The translations under genes were made by a program, and so were the position numbers. 64,000 nt of DNA from JABDGR01 sp964561455. Lineage in GTDB: Bacteria; Verrucomicrobiota; Verrucomicrobiia; Opitutales; JABDGR01. Below, one piece after another: positions 1-7,217 of the stretch. The DNA lies in assembly GCA_964561455.1 (NCBI GenBank), contig CAZLPS010000009.1, forward strand, positions 14,777-78,776. The letters run 5' to 3'. A model generated the notes under the pieces. It did not search any database, was not told the DNA's origin, and saw nothing but the letters and a program-made list of their open reading frames with translations. Within the stretch, counting starts at the first letter, position 1; each line of letters opens with the position of its first letter.

Positions 1-185
1 GCGGCCCGGGCGGCCCAGGCGGCCCAGGCGGTGGCCTCGTTGGCGGCGGTGCTACTGGTGGCGGTCGCGCGGCTCGGGCGCAAGCCACGGGTGCCGGCTC
101 GGTCATTACTTCCACGGGCGCTGGTCGACGCGGTGGTGGTACCGGCGGTCGCCGTGGCGGCGGTGGTGGTGGTGGCGGCGGTTAA
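1..185 (+). CDS. C-terminal end of a Gly-rich repeat-family protein (5' partial)
   Basis: An open frame enters from the left edge (codons start at base 3) and ends at TAA 183-185. It encodes about 60 residues that are almost entirely Gly/Ala/Arg/Thr. The tail has the same plan as the end of the next gene: a GRAA segment, then an ITS segment, then GRR and GGTG and a poly-Gly end. I therefore read it as the upstream tandem paralogue of the 319-1908 protein, with only its low-complexity tail visible. The other two frames lack this pattern. Function unknown. Confidence 0.65.
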   Translation, partial: GPGGPGGPGGGLVGGGATGGGRAARAQATGAGSVITSTGAGRRGGGTGGRRGGGGGGGGG

Positions 186-318
186 TCCTCCCAGCGCTTT
201 TCGCGCCTCAGTTCTTCTCATGCCTTCCGAGAAACTTGGATGGCATTTGTTTTGGTGCCCGCTTGACCGTCAAATGGAACTTGCGAACGATTTACCGGTT
301 TATTACTATCGAGCATCC

Positions 319-1908
319 ATGAAATTTCCTTCGCTTAAGACTTTGCTGTTTATTGGCCTGTATGCGGCGGTCGGCGCAGCCGGTTATTGGTTGGGTAATT
401 CCCGCGCCGCGTCGTCGGCCCCAACTCCGGCCAAATCCCGCGCCCCTGCTGGCGCCGCCGCCAACACTCATGGCCGCCTCCCCGGCACCGTCACCCTTGA
501 TCGCGGTGACGTGGACAAATTTTTGCAGGCCAAAGGCAAGCCCGATGCTGCCGCCCTTGCCGAGTGGGCCAAAAACTTGTCCCCGGATGAATGCGCCGCC
601 TATCTCGCCTCCATCCAAAAAATGCCCCCGGGCCAGCAGCGCGACGCCGTATTAAACGCTATCATCGGCTCTTGGGCCGCCCAGGACCCCAAAGGCTTCC
701 TCGCCGACGCCAAGGACATCTCCGGCCCCCGCATGAAGGAACAGGGCACCGACGCCGCCCTCAAGGCCTGGGCCGCCCAAAATCCCACCGACGCTTTGCA
801 ATGGATTAAGGATAATCCCGGCTCCGCCCCGACCGCCGCCGTGCAAGCGCGCTATCTCGCCGCCTTCGCCGGCTACGCCACCACCGATCCCCAGGGCGCC
901 TTCGCCGCCGCCAATGCCCTGTCGGGCACCACTCTCATGGATCAACGACTCAAAAATCAAGCCATTCAGGCCGTCATGTCCGGCTTTGCCGACCAGGGTA
1001 AATTTACCGACGCCACCGCCCTCATCGCCCAAATGCCCGATGGCGCCCAAAAAAATCAAGCGCTCGCCAGCATCGCCAGCAGTTGGGGCTCTGCCAATCC
1101 CGCTGACGCCACCGCCTGGGTCGCTTCCATGACCGACCCCCAGCAGCGCTCCTCCCTCGGCGGCCAAATCGCCGCCCAATGGGCCGCCACCGACCCCGCC
1201 GCCGCCGCCAATTGGGCCGCTCAGATGGACTCCCAAGCCGCCGCTGATGCCCAGAATAATGGCGCCGCCACACCCAGCAGCTATATGCTCGCTGACGCCA
1301 TGCGCACCTGGGCCAGTTATGACCTCGACGCCACCGGCGACTTCCTCAACCAATTGCCCGCCTCGCCCGACAAAGACGGCGCCGTCGCCACCTTCGCCCT
1401 CACCGCCGCCCAGGACGATCCCGCCAGCGCCATGAACTGGGTTAACACCATTGGCGACCCCGGCATGCAGCAGCGCCTCGCGATGGTCACCGCCCTCCAA
1501 TGGCAGCAATCCGACCCGGCCGGCTACAGCACCTTCATCAGCAACACCACGCTCCTCAGCGATCAGCAAAAGCAAATGCTCGCCACTCTTCAGCCCATGA
1601 TCGCGAATGCCCAAGCCGGCGGCCGCGGCGGGTTTGGTGGCGGCTTTGGCGGTGGCGGAGGTAACGGCGGCGGCGCGAACCCCGGCGGCATCCCCGCCCG
1701 CATGCAAGACATGGTCATTAACGGTGGCGGCGCCGCTGGCGCATTTCTTTCCGGTGGCGGCTTCGGTGGACTCCTCGCCCCCGCTCCCGCCGCGGCCTCT
1801 GGCTCAGCCATGGCCCCCGCCAACACCGGCCGCGCCGCCGCGCCCAACATCATCACCAGCCTCCGCCAGGGCCGCCGCAACGGCGGCACCGGCGCCAACG
1901 GCGGCTAA
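319..1908 (+). CDS. Exported W-x-DP-x-A helical-repeat protein with Gly-rich tail
   Basis: A 529-residue protein. The ATG at 319 is preferred over an open extension upstream because it begins MKFPSLKTLLFIG, a signal or membrane anchor of about 20 residues, while the extension runs through the previous gene in the wrong frame. Residues about 60-430 are a series of roughly 30-35-residue units of the form W(A)xxxPxxAxxWxxx(L/M)P, which suggests a helical solenoid like TPR or HEAT repeats. The last 100 residues are Gly/Ala/Asn-rich with GGFGGG runs. Two further members lie at 42455-46252 on the other strand. Expected to act in the periplasm or on the envelope, probably by binding protein partners; the activity is unknown. 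Confidence 0.75.
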   Translation: MKFPSLKTLLFIGLYAAVGAAGYWLGNSRAASSAPTPAKSRAPAGAAANTHGRLPGTVTLDRGDVDKFLQAKGKPDAAALAEWAKNLSPDECAAYLASIQKMPPGQQRDAVLNAIIGSWAAQDPKGFLADAKDISGPRMKEQGTDAALKAWAAQNPTDALQWIKDNPGSAPTAAVQARYLAAFAGYATTDPQGAFAAANALSGTTLMDQRLKNQAIQAVMSGFADQGKFTDATALIAQMPDGAQKNQALASIASSWGSANPADATAWVASMTDPQQRSSLGGQIAAQWAATDPAAAANWAAQMDSQAAADAQNNGAATPSSYMLADAMRTWASYDLDATGDFLNQLPASPDKDGAVATFALTAAQDDPASAMNWVNTIGDPGMQQRLAMVTALQWQQSDPAGYSTFISNTTLLSDQQKQMLATLQPMIANAQAGGRGGFGGGFGGGGGNGGGANPGGIPARMQDMVINGGGAAGAFLSGGGFGGLLAPAPAAASGSAMAPANTGRAAAPNIITSLRQGRRNGGTGANGG

Positions 1909-1950
1909 GAACTTTTTCCGGCAGGGCATTTATGCAAAACCTGCTTTGCG

Positions 1951-2523
1951 CTATTTAAAATACCACTTGCCGTCGATCTTGATGAATGTCCTTGGCCGGG
2001 TTACTGATTCTGGCGGGAGGGGTTGGACGCCTGGGCCAACATCGTTGTCGCCGGGATACACTATGGTAAATTGGAAAGTGGCTTCGTCCCCGGCGGCGTT
2101 GTAAACCGGTGTTTGGTTTTCGAGGTCCTCCCAAGCGCGTACTTGTGCCTCGGCCATTTCGCTATGTACGCCATCTCGGGCTCAAATCTCTTGCACTTGT
2201 TGATAACTTCTTAACATTTCTGGATCTATTTTCTGGGGTTGTGTGTAAGTTCTATAGAAGTCCGCCAACGCACCAATTCGATAACAATTTGCAATATCAA
2301 CGATCGTGGTTTTCAAATCGGATTGCGGGTCAACTTTGACGGTCGGATCGGCGGCCGCGGCCGGCTGTACGGTACTATGCGGCACAGGCGCAGGCCCAAC
2401 CTTCGGCAACTCTATTTGCTTAGGCGCTACATTTCCCGTTGGCCGCTTAACCGTGGCTAAATCTGAGGTCGGAACCGCCTCACTCCGCTCCAACCACCAA
2501 ATCACCCGACACACCACAGCCAC
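1951..2523 (-). pseudogene. Small anchored protein interrupted by an in-frame TGA
   Basis: Two open segments on the minus strand (2523-2182 and 2157-1951) lie in the same frame, separated only by TGA at 2182-2184 and a few sense codons. Joined, they give about 190 residues: an N-terminal hydrophobic stretch, a Pro/Ala-rich linker, a segment with ADFYRTYTQPQKIDPEMLR, and a C-terminal domain with QTPVYNAAGDEATF ending TFIKIDGKWYFK. That ending is typical of small exported verrucomicrobial proteins, and the homology should run straight through the stop. CGA to TGA would be the simplest lesion. The start is unclear: GTG at 2523 is used here, but the open frame extends further upstream without a good ATG. 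It could instead be two short genes, which I think is less likely. Confidence 0.55.
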
Positions 2524-2654
2524 CCCAACGAAAACCTTAATGAAGTCCTTACGCCTTATACCCCCGCTTCTACACCCCTTTCCCTTTGCGACGCAAGCCC
2601 ACCCGCATCACCTGAATTCCCAAATTCCACCCTCATGCCCCCATGCCCGTAAAG

Positions 2655-2689
2655 CCACCAACCACCAAGCACCAAGTCACCAAGCACTA
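2655..2689. repeat. Intergenic word repeat (ACCAAGCACCAAG type)
   Basis: A run of near-identical 7-8 base words (ACCAACC, ACCAAGC, ACCAAGT, ACCAAGC) just before tRNA-Pro. Its reverse complement reappears near 46301-46330. It belongs to the class of word-built spacers described in the findings. Confidence 0.5.
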
Positions 2690-2790
2690 AAACACCTCCC
2701 GATCCCAAATTCCAAATTTAAAGGCCCCCATCTTCCATGCTCGACATCCCCCGGCACTTCCTGAATAGTCACCCCTTGGCCACACGGCCT

Positions 2791-2867
2791 CGGGGCGTAG
2801 CGAAGTCTGGTATCGCGCTTGGTTTGGGACCAAGAGGCCGCCGGTTCGAATCCGGCCGCCCCGACCA
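2791..2867 (+). tRNA. tRNA-Pro (anticodon TGG)
   Basis: A 77-base cloverleaf. Acceptor CGGGGCG pairs perfectly with CGCCCCG, followed by discriminator A and an encoded CCA. The anticodon stem CTTGG/CCAAG encloses loop TTTGGGA, giving anticodon TGG. The T arm has the canonical GGTTCGAATCC core. It stands alone, with a word-repeat spacer upstream and the family-B polymerase gene convergent downstream. Confidence 0.96.
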
Positions 2868-3096
2868 TTTCGGCAATCTGCCCGCATCGCGACCCATAGA
2901 TTGTATCCGCGTCGCTTCCTTTCAAAGATTGCGTTTGCCGACGCCATTCCCGGCGTTTGTCTCGTGCATGAGCGGCAATACTCGAAACTGCACTGTGCTG
3001 CAACGGTTGCGGGGGCGCGGCCTTGGGCAAGGCCATGGCATGCGTTCTTTTGAATCTCCTGGAGTTTATCCGCCGCAGGCGCAGCCCATCCGGATC

Positions 3097-5325
3097 CTAC
3101 AGCAACTCGCCCTGAACCGGTTGCCCGCTGGCCGTTGGCGCCAGATAGGCCGCATATCTTTCCATCCAATCCTCCAACTTTTCCAAATAATATCCCGGAT
3201 CGTACGGTGCCTTCTCCGGATCGAATTCGGCCATCGGCCGGGCTCGTTGCCAGTCGGGGGCATTATTCTTGGCTCCGGGCGCAATGTAGTAGGTCACCGA
3301 TTCGCCCTGGCGCGGCACCGGGTTGGTTCTCAACGCGACTTCGAGCGCGGCCCGGCGGGGCTTCGTGGCGCTTTCGATTTCCACCGCAAGTTTGTAGGCC
3401 TCCGGACTCAGGCTGAGGAATTCCGTCTTCGCCAGGCGGCGGACGTCCACCTTCCTCTCCTGCAGGCCCGTGCGGAACTTTTTCAACAATTCCTCCGGGC
3501 TGGGGCCGCCGGCCCCGAGCAGGTGGTGGAGGAGAGCTTCGGTGAGCTCGCGCAGGAAGGGTTCCAACCCGCGGGAGCGCAACGCGGAACCGCGCACTTT
3601 GACCTCGCCTTCATCCAGCAACGCGTAGTTCTTCGCCTTGTAACAGAACATGCCGTCGTACTTGCCGTCGAATTCCAGGTCAATGCCGGCCGGGAGAACA
3701 CCGGAGACAAGGTTCAAAAGCTTTTCGGGTTCGTCGAAAAATTCCGGGGCGTGGAGGTAGAGCCCATCCGTGTCGGCCTCCAGGACTTTGCCGCCGTGTT
3801 TTTCGAATTCGTTGATGAGGGCCTGGAGGAGGTCGCGACCGCGGGACGTGACTTCGGCCGCCAGTTCGCTGTCGCCGAAGCGGGCGCCTTCAAATCCGAG
3901 GTAACCATAGAAGGAATTGATGATGATTTTGAAACCAACCTGACGCGCGGCGAACTCACGACGTAACTCGGCGGTGGCGGCGTCGCGGGCCAGATTCTTG
4001 TAGGCGAGGCGCTCAGTGCGTAATTCGCGCAAGAGGGGAATAAAGGCTCCCAGGGAATCGCCCACGGGATTGCGTCCGATGAGCAGGAGGAGGCTGGGGT
4101 AGAGCGAAGCGACGTCAAAGTGCAGGACTTTCTTATAAACGCCGGCGGCGAATCCACGGGTGTAGCCACCTTCAAAGGGTCGCGCCGGCGGGGGTGTGGG
4201 CAGCGCGCGGTGAGCGTGAAAATATTTTTCGAGAAGCAGGATTTCCGCCTTGAACGCGGAGCCGCGCAGGCAGGCATCCTGCAAGGTCATGGGGAACGTT
4301 TTGGCTTGGGCGATGTAGCCGGGCAGCAGGAGGTCGGCGAGGGCGCGGGTTTCGCGCAGGTCGTCCGTAAGATAGGCGCGGAAGCGTGGGCGGTCATGGG
4401 CAAAAGTTTCCTGGATGGCGGCGGGGGCGAGGTAGGTGCGGGTGTCTTCGTCCTTGGTCAGGCCGAGATGCTGGGCGACGGCTTTGAGTCCGTACGAGGG
4501 CAATTCACGCGCCGCGAGATCGTAAAGCTGGACCATTAGATAGGTATCGAAAACAGTGCGACCGGGGAGATCGTAACGCGGAAAATCCAGTTGGCGTTCG
4601 GCGACGCGCAGGCGGCTGGGACGGAAAGTCGCCTCCTGGCCGAAGCGGCCCCAGGCGCAGGGAACTTTATGCCGACGGCAGCGCGTGCGCAAATAATCCA
4701 AATCAAATTTGAAAATATTGTGGCCCTCAATGACATCGGGGTCTTCCTCCGCGAGCGCGCGGTTGAATTCCTCCAAGAGGGCTTTTTCTGCGTCATGGGT
4801 TTGGGCCTTTAATTCAAGCAACCGTGGGCCTTTGGCCGTCCCAATCCCAATCGCGAGGATGCGGTCACCCGCACGGCTGGCGTCGGAGAAGCCACCGGGA
4901 ACGGAGCAGGCCGTTTCGATGTCCACCTGCACTCGGCGAAGGCGGGGGAAGGTGAGCCCCGCAAACATGCGGGCATTACGTTGCAGAAAAAACTGACTCT
5001 CCAGGCCGCGCAGGGTTTCGGAATCCGCATTGCGGGGACGGACTTCAAGCCAGTTGCGATAAGCGGCGACATCCGCGAAGTGGGCAAGGTGGGTGAGTTG
5101 GCCCTCCCCTGCCAGACGTTCGACTTGGGCCAGCGCGGGGTCCGGCGAAGTGATTTCATTGACCCAGGCAAACGGGTGAAATTGAGTCTGCGTGACCACC
5201 CGCGGCCCGTCGCCCTCGGCGGTGGCGAGCCACGCCATGCCATCACTGGCGATCCAGACTCCGCAGAGCGGCGGCTGGGCGGATTCCCATTCTGCGCGAG
5301 GATTGAAAGGGGGGGCGGAAGCCAT
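3097..5325 (-). CDS. Family-B DNA polymerase (short, bacterial)
   Basis: 742 residues, ATG start. The 3'-5' exonuclease motifs are visible: Exo I DIET (135-138), Exo II GHNIFKFDLDYL (201-212) and Exo III YLTDD (318-322). Polymerase motif A is DVASLYPSLLL (404-414), motif B KIIINSFYGYLG (466-477), and motif C is ADTDGLY (517-523), DTDG rather than the commoner DTDS. A KAKNYA segment follows at 563-568. Both active sites therefore look intact, so this should be a proofreading DNA polymerase of the Pol II superfamily. It is close to the 780 residues of E. coli Pol II but diverged, and it lacks viral protein-primed insertions. It stands alone, convergent with tRNA-Pro. The likely role is repair or translesion synthesis; there are no replication neighbours. 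Confidence 0.9.
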   Translation of the reverse strand: MASAPPFNPRAEWESAQPPLCGVWIASDGMAWLATAEGDGPRVVTQTQFHPFAWVNEITSPDPALAQVERLAGEGQLTHLAHFADVAAYRNWLEVRPRNADSETLRGLESQFFLQRNARMFAGLTFPRLRRVQVDIETACSVPGGFSDASRAGDRILAIGIGTAKGPRLLELKAQTHDAEKALLEEFNRALAEEDPDVIEGHNIFKFDLDYLRTRCRRHKVPCAWGRFGQEATFRPSRLRVAERQLDFPRYDLPGRTVFDTYLMVQLYDLAARELPSYGLKAVAQHLGLTKDEDTRTYLAPAAIQETFAHDRPRFRAYLTDDLRETRALADLLLPGYIAQAKTFPMTLQDACLRGSAFKAEILLLEKYFHAHRALPTPPPARPFEGGYTRGFAAGVYKKVLHFDVASLYPSLLLLIGRNPVGDSLGAFIPLLRELRTERLAYKNLARDAATAELRREFAARQVGFKIIINSFYGYLGFEGARFGDSELAAEVTSRGRDLLQALINEFEKHGGKVLEADTDGLYLHAPEFFDEPEKLLNLVSGVLPAGIDLEFDGKYDGMFCYKAKNYALLDEGEVKVRGSALRSRGLEPFLRELTEALLHHLLGAGGPSPEELLKKFRTGLQERKVDVRRLAKTEFLSLSPEAYKLAVEIESATKPRRAALEVALRTNPVPRQGESVTYYIAPGAKNNAPDWQRARPMAEFDPEKAPYDPGYYLEKLEDWMERYAAYLAPTASGQPVQGELL

Positions 5326-5375
5326 GAGCGGAGAGCGGGGAGAAAGTAGGCAGGAATTAGCACACCGGAAAACGT

Positions 5376-5410
5376 TCCACGCTCAATGTTTAACGCTTAA
5401 CGCTCAAGGG
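5376..5410. repeat. Intergenic word repeat (AACGCTTAACGCTCA type)
   Basis: Direct repetition of words such as CGCTCAATG, TTTAACGCTTAACGCTCA between the polymerase start and the next gene's end. A weaker echo (AACGCTTAATG..GCGCTTATCGC) occurs at about 5953-5980 on the other side of the 5439-5900 gene, so the two copies flank it. Confidence 0.45.
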
Positions 5411-5438
5411 CAAGCAGTTGTTGTCTCCGCGCGACCAT

Positions 5439-5900
5439 TCATTTCAACCGCTTCCATCCACTATTCGCTCCACCGATTTGCAGGACACCGTACAATACCG
5501 CCGGGAGCAAAATGGCACTCAGCCCGTCCAGTGTTGGCCGGTGCGCGATGACGCCCAGCAAGAATACGGCCACGGCGGCACCGGCAGAACCAAAAAATGC
5601 CCATTTTTTCCACCGGAAAATAAAAATGACGCAAACAATGTCCGTCAGCGCAAGGAGTTGAATGGCCGGAGAATACCATGGCGGAGCTGGCGCCGTGCCG
5701 CCGAGGGCTCCCAGAATCGGAGACGAACTGACAGTGCTGGAACTGTTTTCCGTAAGAAGACTCAGCGTCTCCAGCAAAATCATTAGAATCATCCAAGTGA
5801 CCAAACAGCCATGGCGCTTGGGTGGGTTCGCTGAAGCTGGACCCGGCATCGGCGACGGGGTGCCGGGCGGGGGCGGGTTGAGAAGGGGCGGGATGTTCAT
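5439..5900 (-). CDS. Small integral membrane protein, unknown function
   Basis: 153 residues from an ATG. Residues 1-28 are Pro-rich and lack hydrophobicity, followed by about four predicted hydrophobic helices: around 31-48, 76-95, 100-118 and 122-140. A single KRHG basic patch precedes the first helix, consistent with a cytoplasmic N-terminus. I do not recognise the family. It is flanked by word repeats on both sides and is probably transcribed alone. Confidence 0.65.
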   Translation of the reverse strand: MNIPPLLNPPPPGTPSPMPGPASANPPKRHGCLVTWMILMILLETLSLLTENSSSTVSSSPILGALGGTAPAPPWYSPAIQLLALTDIVCVIFIFRWKKWAFFGSAGAAVAVFLLGVIAHRPTLDGLSAILLPAVLYGVLQIGGANSGWKRLK

Positions 5901-6148
5901 GGCGGCGGATCAGGTGGCAGGGTGAAGGTCAATGGAAACGGTAGCTTCAAGCAACGCTTAATGTTTTGCGCTTATCGCCCAACCGTCGGCTTGAGTCGTC
6001 CGTGGTCTCCTCCCAATTGAACCCGGCGCAGCGCCGGCGGTTGCGGTCAAAAAGTGACGGGGGTGGTGATAATCAGGAAAAGTACTCCCACCGCCGTGTT
6101 CTCCGCGCATATTATGGTAAAAAACTTTGCGGTGGGAATTCAAAGCAA
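5901..6148. other. Spacer without a gene
   Basis: About 250 bases (312 to the hsp20 stop) with no credible coding frame. It holds a weak word repeat at 5953-5980, a short G+C hairpin (CCGGCGCAGCGCCGG) near 6020, and an 8-base inverted pair CCCACCGC / GCGGTGGG near 6086 and 6129. I see no promoter that I would defend. Confidence 0.4.
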
Positions 6149-6181
6149 CAGGGGCGCGCCCCTTGCGAAGCGCGCCCCTGG
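6149..6181 (-). terminator. Strong GC hairpin after hsp20
   Basis: Inverted repeat with a perfect stem of about 10 bp (AGGGGCGCGC / GCGCGCCCCT) and a short loop, 33 bases past the hsp20 stop. Read on the minus strand it is followed by TGTTGCTTTG rather than a clean T run, so termination is inferred from its position and stem strength. Confidence 0.55.
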
Positions 6182-6213
6182 ATTCCAATCCTCGGTTCTC
6201 CAAACCGAAATCT

Positions 6214-6633
6214 TTATCGCACTTCAATCGTGCGCAATTTGGCTTCCGGGGTCTTCGGGAACGTCAGCGTCAGGACGCCGTTTTCATAGGCGGCCTTGAC
6301 ATTGGCGGAGTCAACGCCCGATGGAACGGTGAAGCTGCGGCTGAATTCCTCGGTGGATTCGCTTTCGGCGGTTTTCACCGCGCGTTTGGCGGAGACGCTG
6401 AGGACCGAGTTTTCAAACTCGACCTTGATATCTTCCTTTTTCACACCGGGCAGTTCGACTTTGGCTTCATAATGCTCGGCCGTCTCAGACAGATTCACTT
6501 TGGGTGAACTCGTCCAAGCAGCGCTTTCGGTGGTGCCACAGGCATCGCCGCAGCGGTTGGCTGTCGGGAACAAGGCCCCGAGGAACCGATCGAAATCGGT
6601 CGAGGCCGGATAGTCATATCGTATAAGTCTCAT
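6214..6633 (-). CDS. Hsp20 / alpha-crystallin small heat-shock protein
   Basis: 139 residues, the usual size for a bacterial sHsp. The N-terminal arm (1-45) is followed by an alpha-crystallin domain: PKVNLSETAEHYEAKVELPG, then VKKEDIKVEFENSVLSVSAK and the conserved YENGVLTLTFPK near the C-terminus. It should act as an ATP-independent holdase in the cytoplasm, binding unfolding proteins in oligomers. The usual C-terminal I-x-I tail is reduced to IEV. The ATG has a good AAGGAG ribosome site eight bases upstream. A candidate sigma54-type promoter and two large palindromes precede it (see 6685 and 6766), so it is probably strongly regulated. Confidence 0.93.
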   Translation of the reverse strand: MRLIRYDYPASTDFDRFLGALFPTANRCGDACGTTESAAWTSSPKVNLSETAEHYEAKVELPGVKKEDIKVEFENSVLSVSAKRAVKTAESESTEEFSRSFTVPSGVDSANVKAAYENGVLTLTFPKTPEAKLRTIEVR

Positions 6634-6684
6634 GTTGGTTCATCTCCTTTAGGTTGACTGGTGAATGGTTTTCCACCTTCCAAT

Positions 6685-6703
6685 CATCAGGAAACATGCC
6701 AAG
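6685..6703 (-). promoter_or_regulatory. Candidate sigma54-like promoter of hsp20
   Basis: On the minus strand CTTGGCATGTTTCCTGATG has a perfect -24 half (TTGGCATG) but a weak -12 half (CTGAT instead of TTGCW; the G is kept, the C is lost). The implied start site lies about 40 bases before the ATG. I propose it because of its distance from the two upstream palindromes. Confidence 0.35.
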
Positions 6704-6765
6704 CTTCGCTATATTCATAACCTATTGCGCAGTAACGTAATATCGAAAAATTGACCTTTCGTATA

Positions 6766-6829
6766 TGCGCCAATATGGCGCATTTAATCGAGCTTTCGGG
6801 CTGCGGACTGAATGCGCCATATTGACGCA
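6766..6829. promoter_or_regulatory. Two 17-bp palindromes upstream of hsp20
   Basis: TGCGCCAATATGGCGCA at 6766-6782 is a near-perfect palindrome. TGCGCCATATTGACGCA at 6813-6829 is the same site in inverted order with one change. Centres are 47 bp apart, about 100 and 146 bp upstream of the inferred hsp20 start site. That is the layout of paired enhancer sites for a dimeric activator. The regulator is not in this window. Confidence 0.55.
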
Positions 6830-6872
6830 TAAAGCCCGGCCAATACTCCCATCGCTTACGAGAGTACTAATT

Positions 6873-7187
6873 CTATTTTGCCTTTAATTCCACCAGCGTC
6901 GCGCCCCAACCGCCCGTCGTCTCATTGCCCAAGCGGTACGACACCACGTGCGGCGAACGTTTCAGCCGGGCGTGGACCAACTCCCGCAGCGTGCCAGTTC
7001 CCTTGCCATGGACAATTCGAATTTCTCGCCAGCCGCGCGCGTGACTTTCCTCAACAAAGGCGTCCACGGCATCCCCGGTTTCCCGCGGGTGGAAGGTGTG
7101 TAGATCGAGCGTGCCCTCGATTGGCAGGTGATGCGGTTTTCGATCGTCAGCGTGCATGCTGACAAGAATAACCGGTAGAATACCCAA
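6873..7187 (-). CDS. Stand-alone Smr domain protein
   Basis: 104 residues, essentially one Smr domain. It contains LDLHTFHP (the LDxH motif), an IVHGKGTGTLR segment (HGxG motif) and a C-terminal GATLVEL strand. Smr domains, known from the C-terminus of MutS2 and from stand-alone proteins, are nucleases or nucleic-acid binders acting on branched DNA or on RNA at stalled ribosomes. The ATG at 7157 (MHADDRKPHH) is an alternative start that would drop ten hydrophobic residues with little similarity to the family, and may be the true one. It lies 30 bases downstream of the phosphorylase gene and is probably co-transcribed with it. Confidence 0.85.
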   Translation of the reverse strand: MGILPVILVSMHADDRKPHHLPIEGTLDLHTFHPRETGDAVDAFVEESHARGWREIRIVHGKGTGTLRELVHARLKRSPHVVSYRLGNETTGGWGATLVELKAK

Positions 7188-7217
7188 ACGCCAAGTGGCA
7201 AAGCCGGAATCGGCAAA

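Noticed and set aside
652..1707. 351-codon open frame on the minus strand across the first repeat protein
   Set aside because: Antisense to a clearly coding gene; its Gly/Ala/Val-rich product is the mirror of GC-rich codons and has no motifs.
2182..2184. Selenocysteine reading of the in-frame TGA
   Set aside because: No stem-loop of the bacterial SECIS type is apparent just downstream and the family is not known to use selenium.
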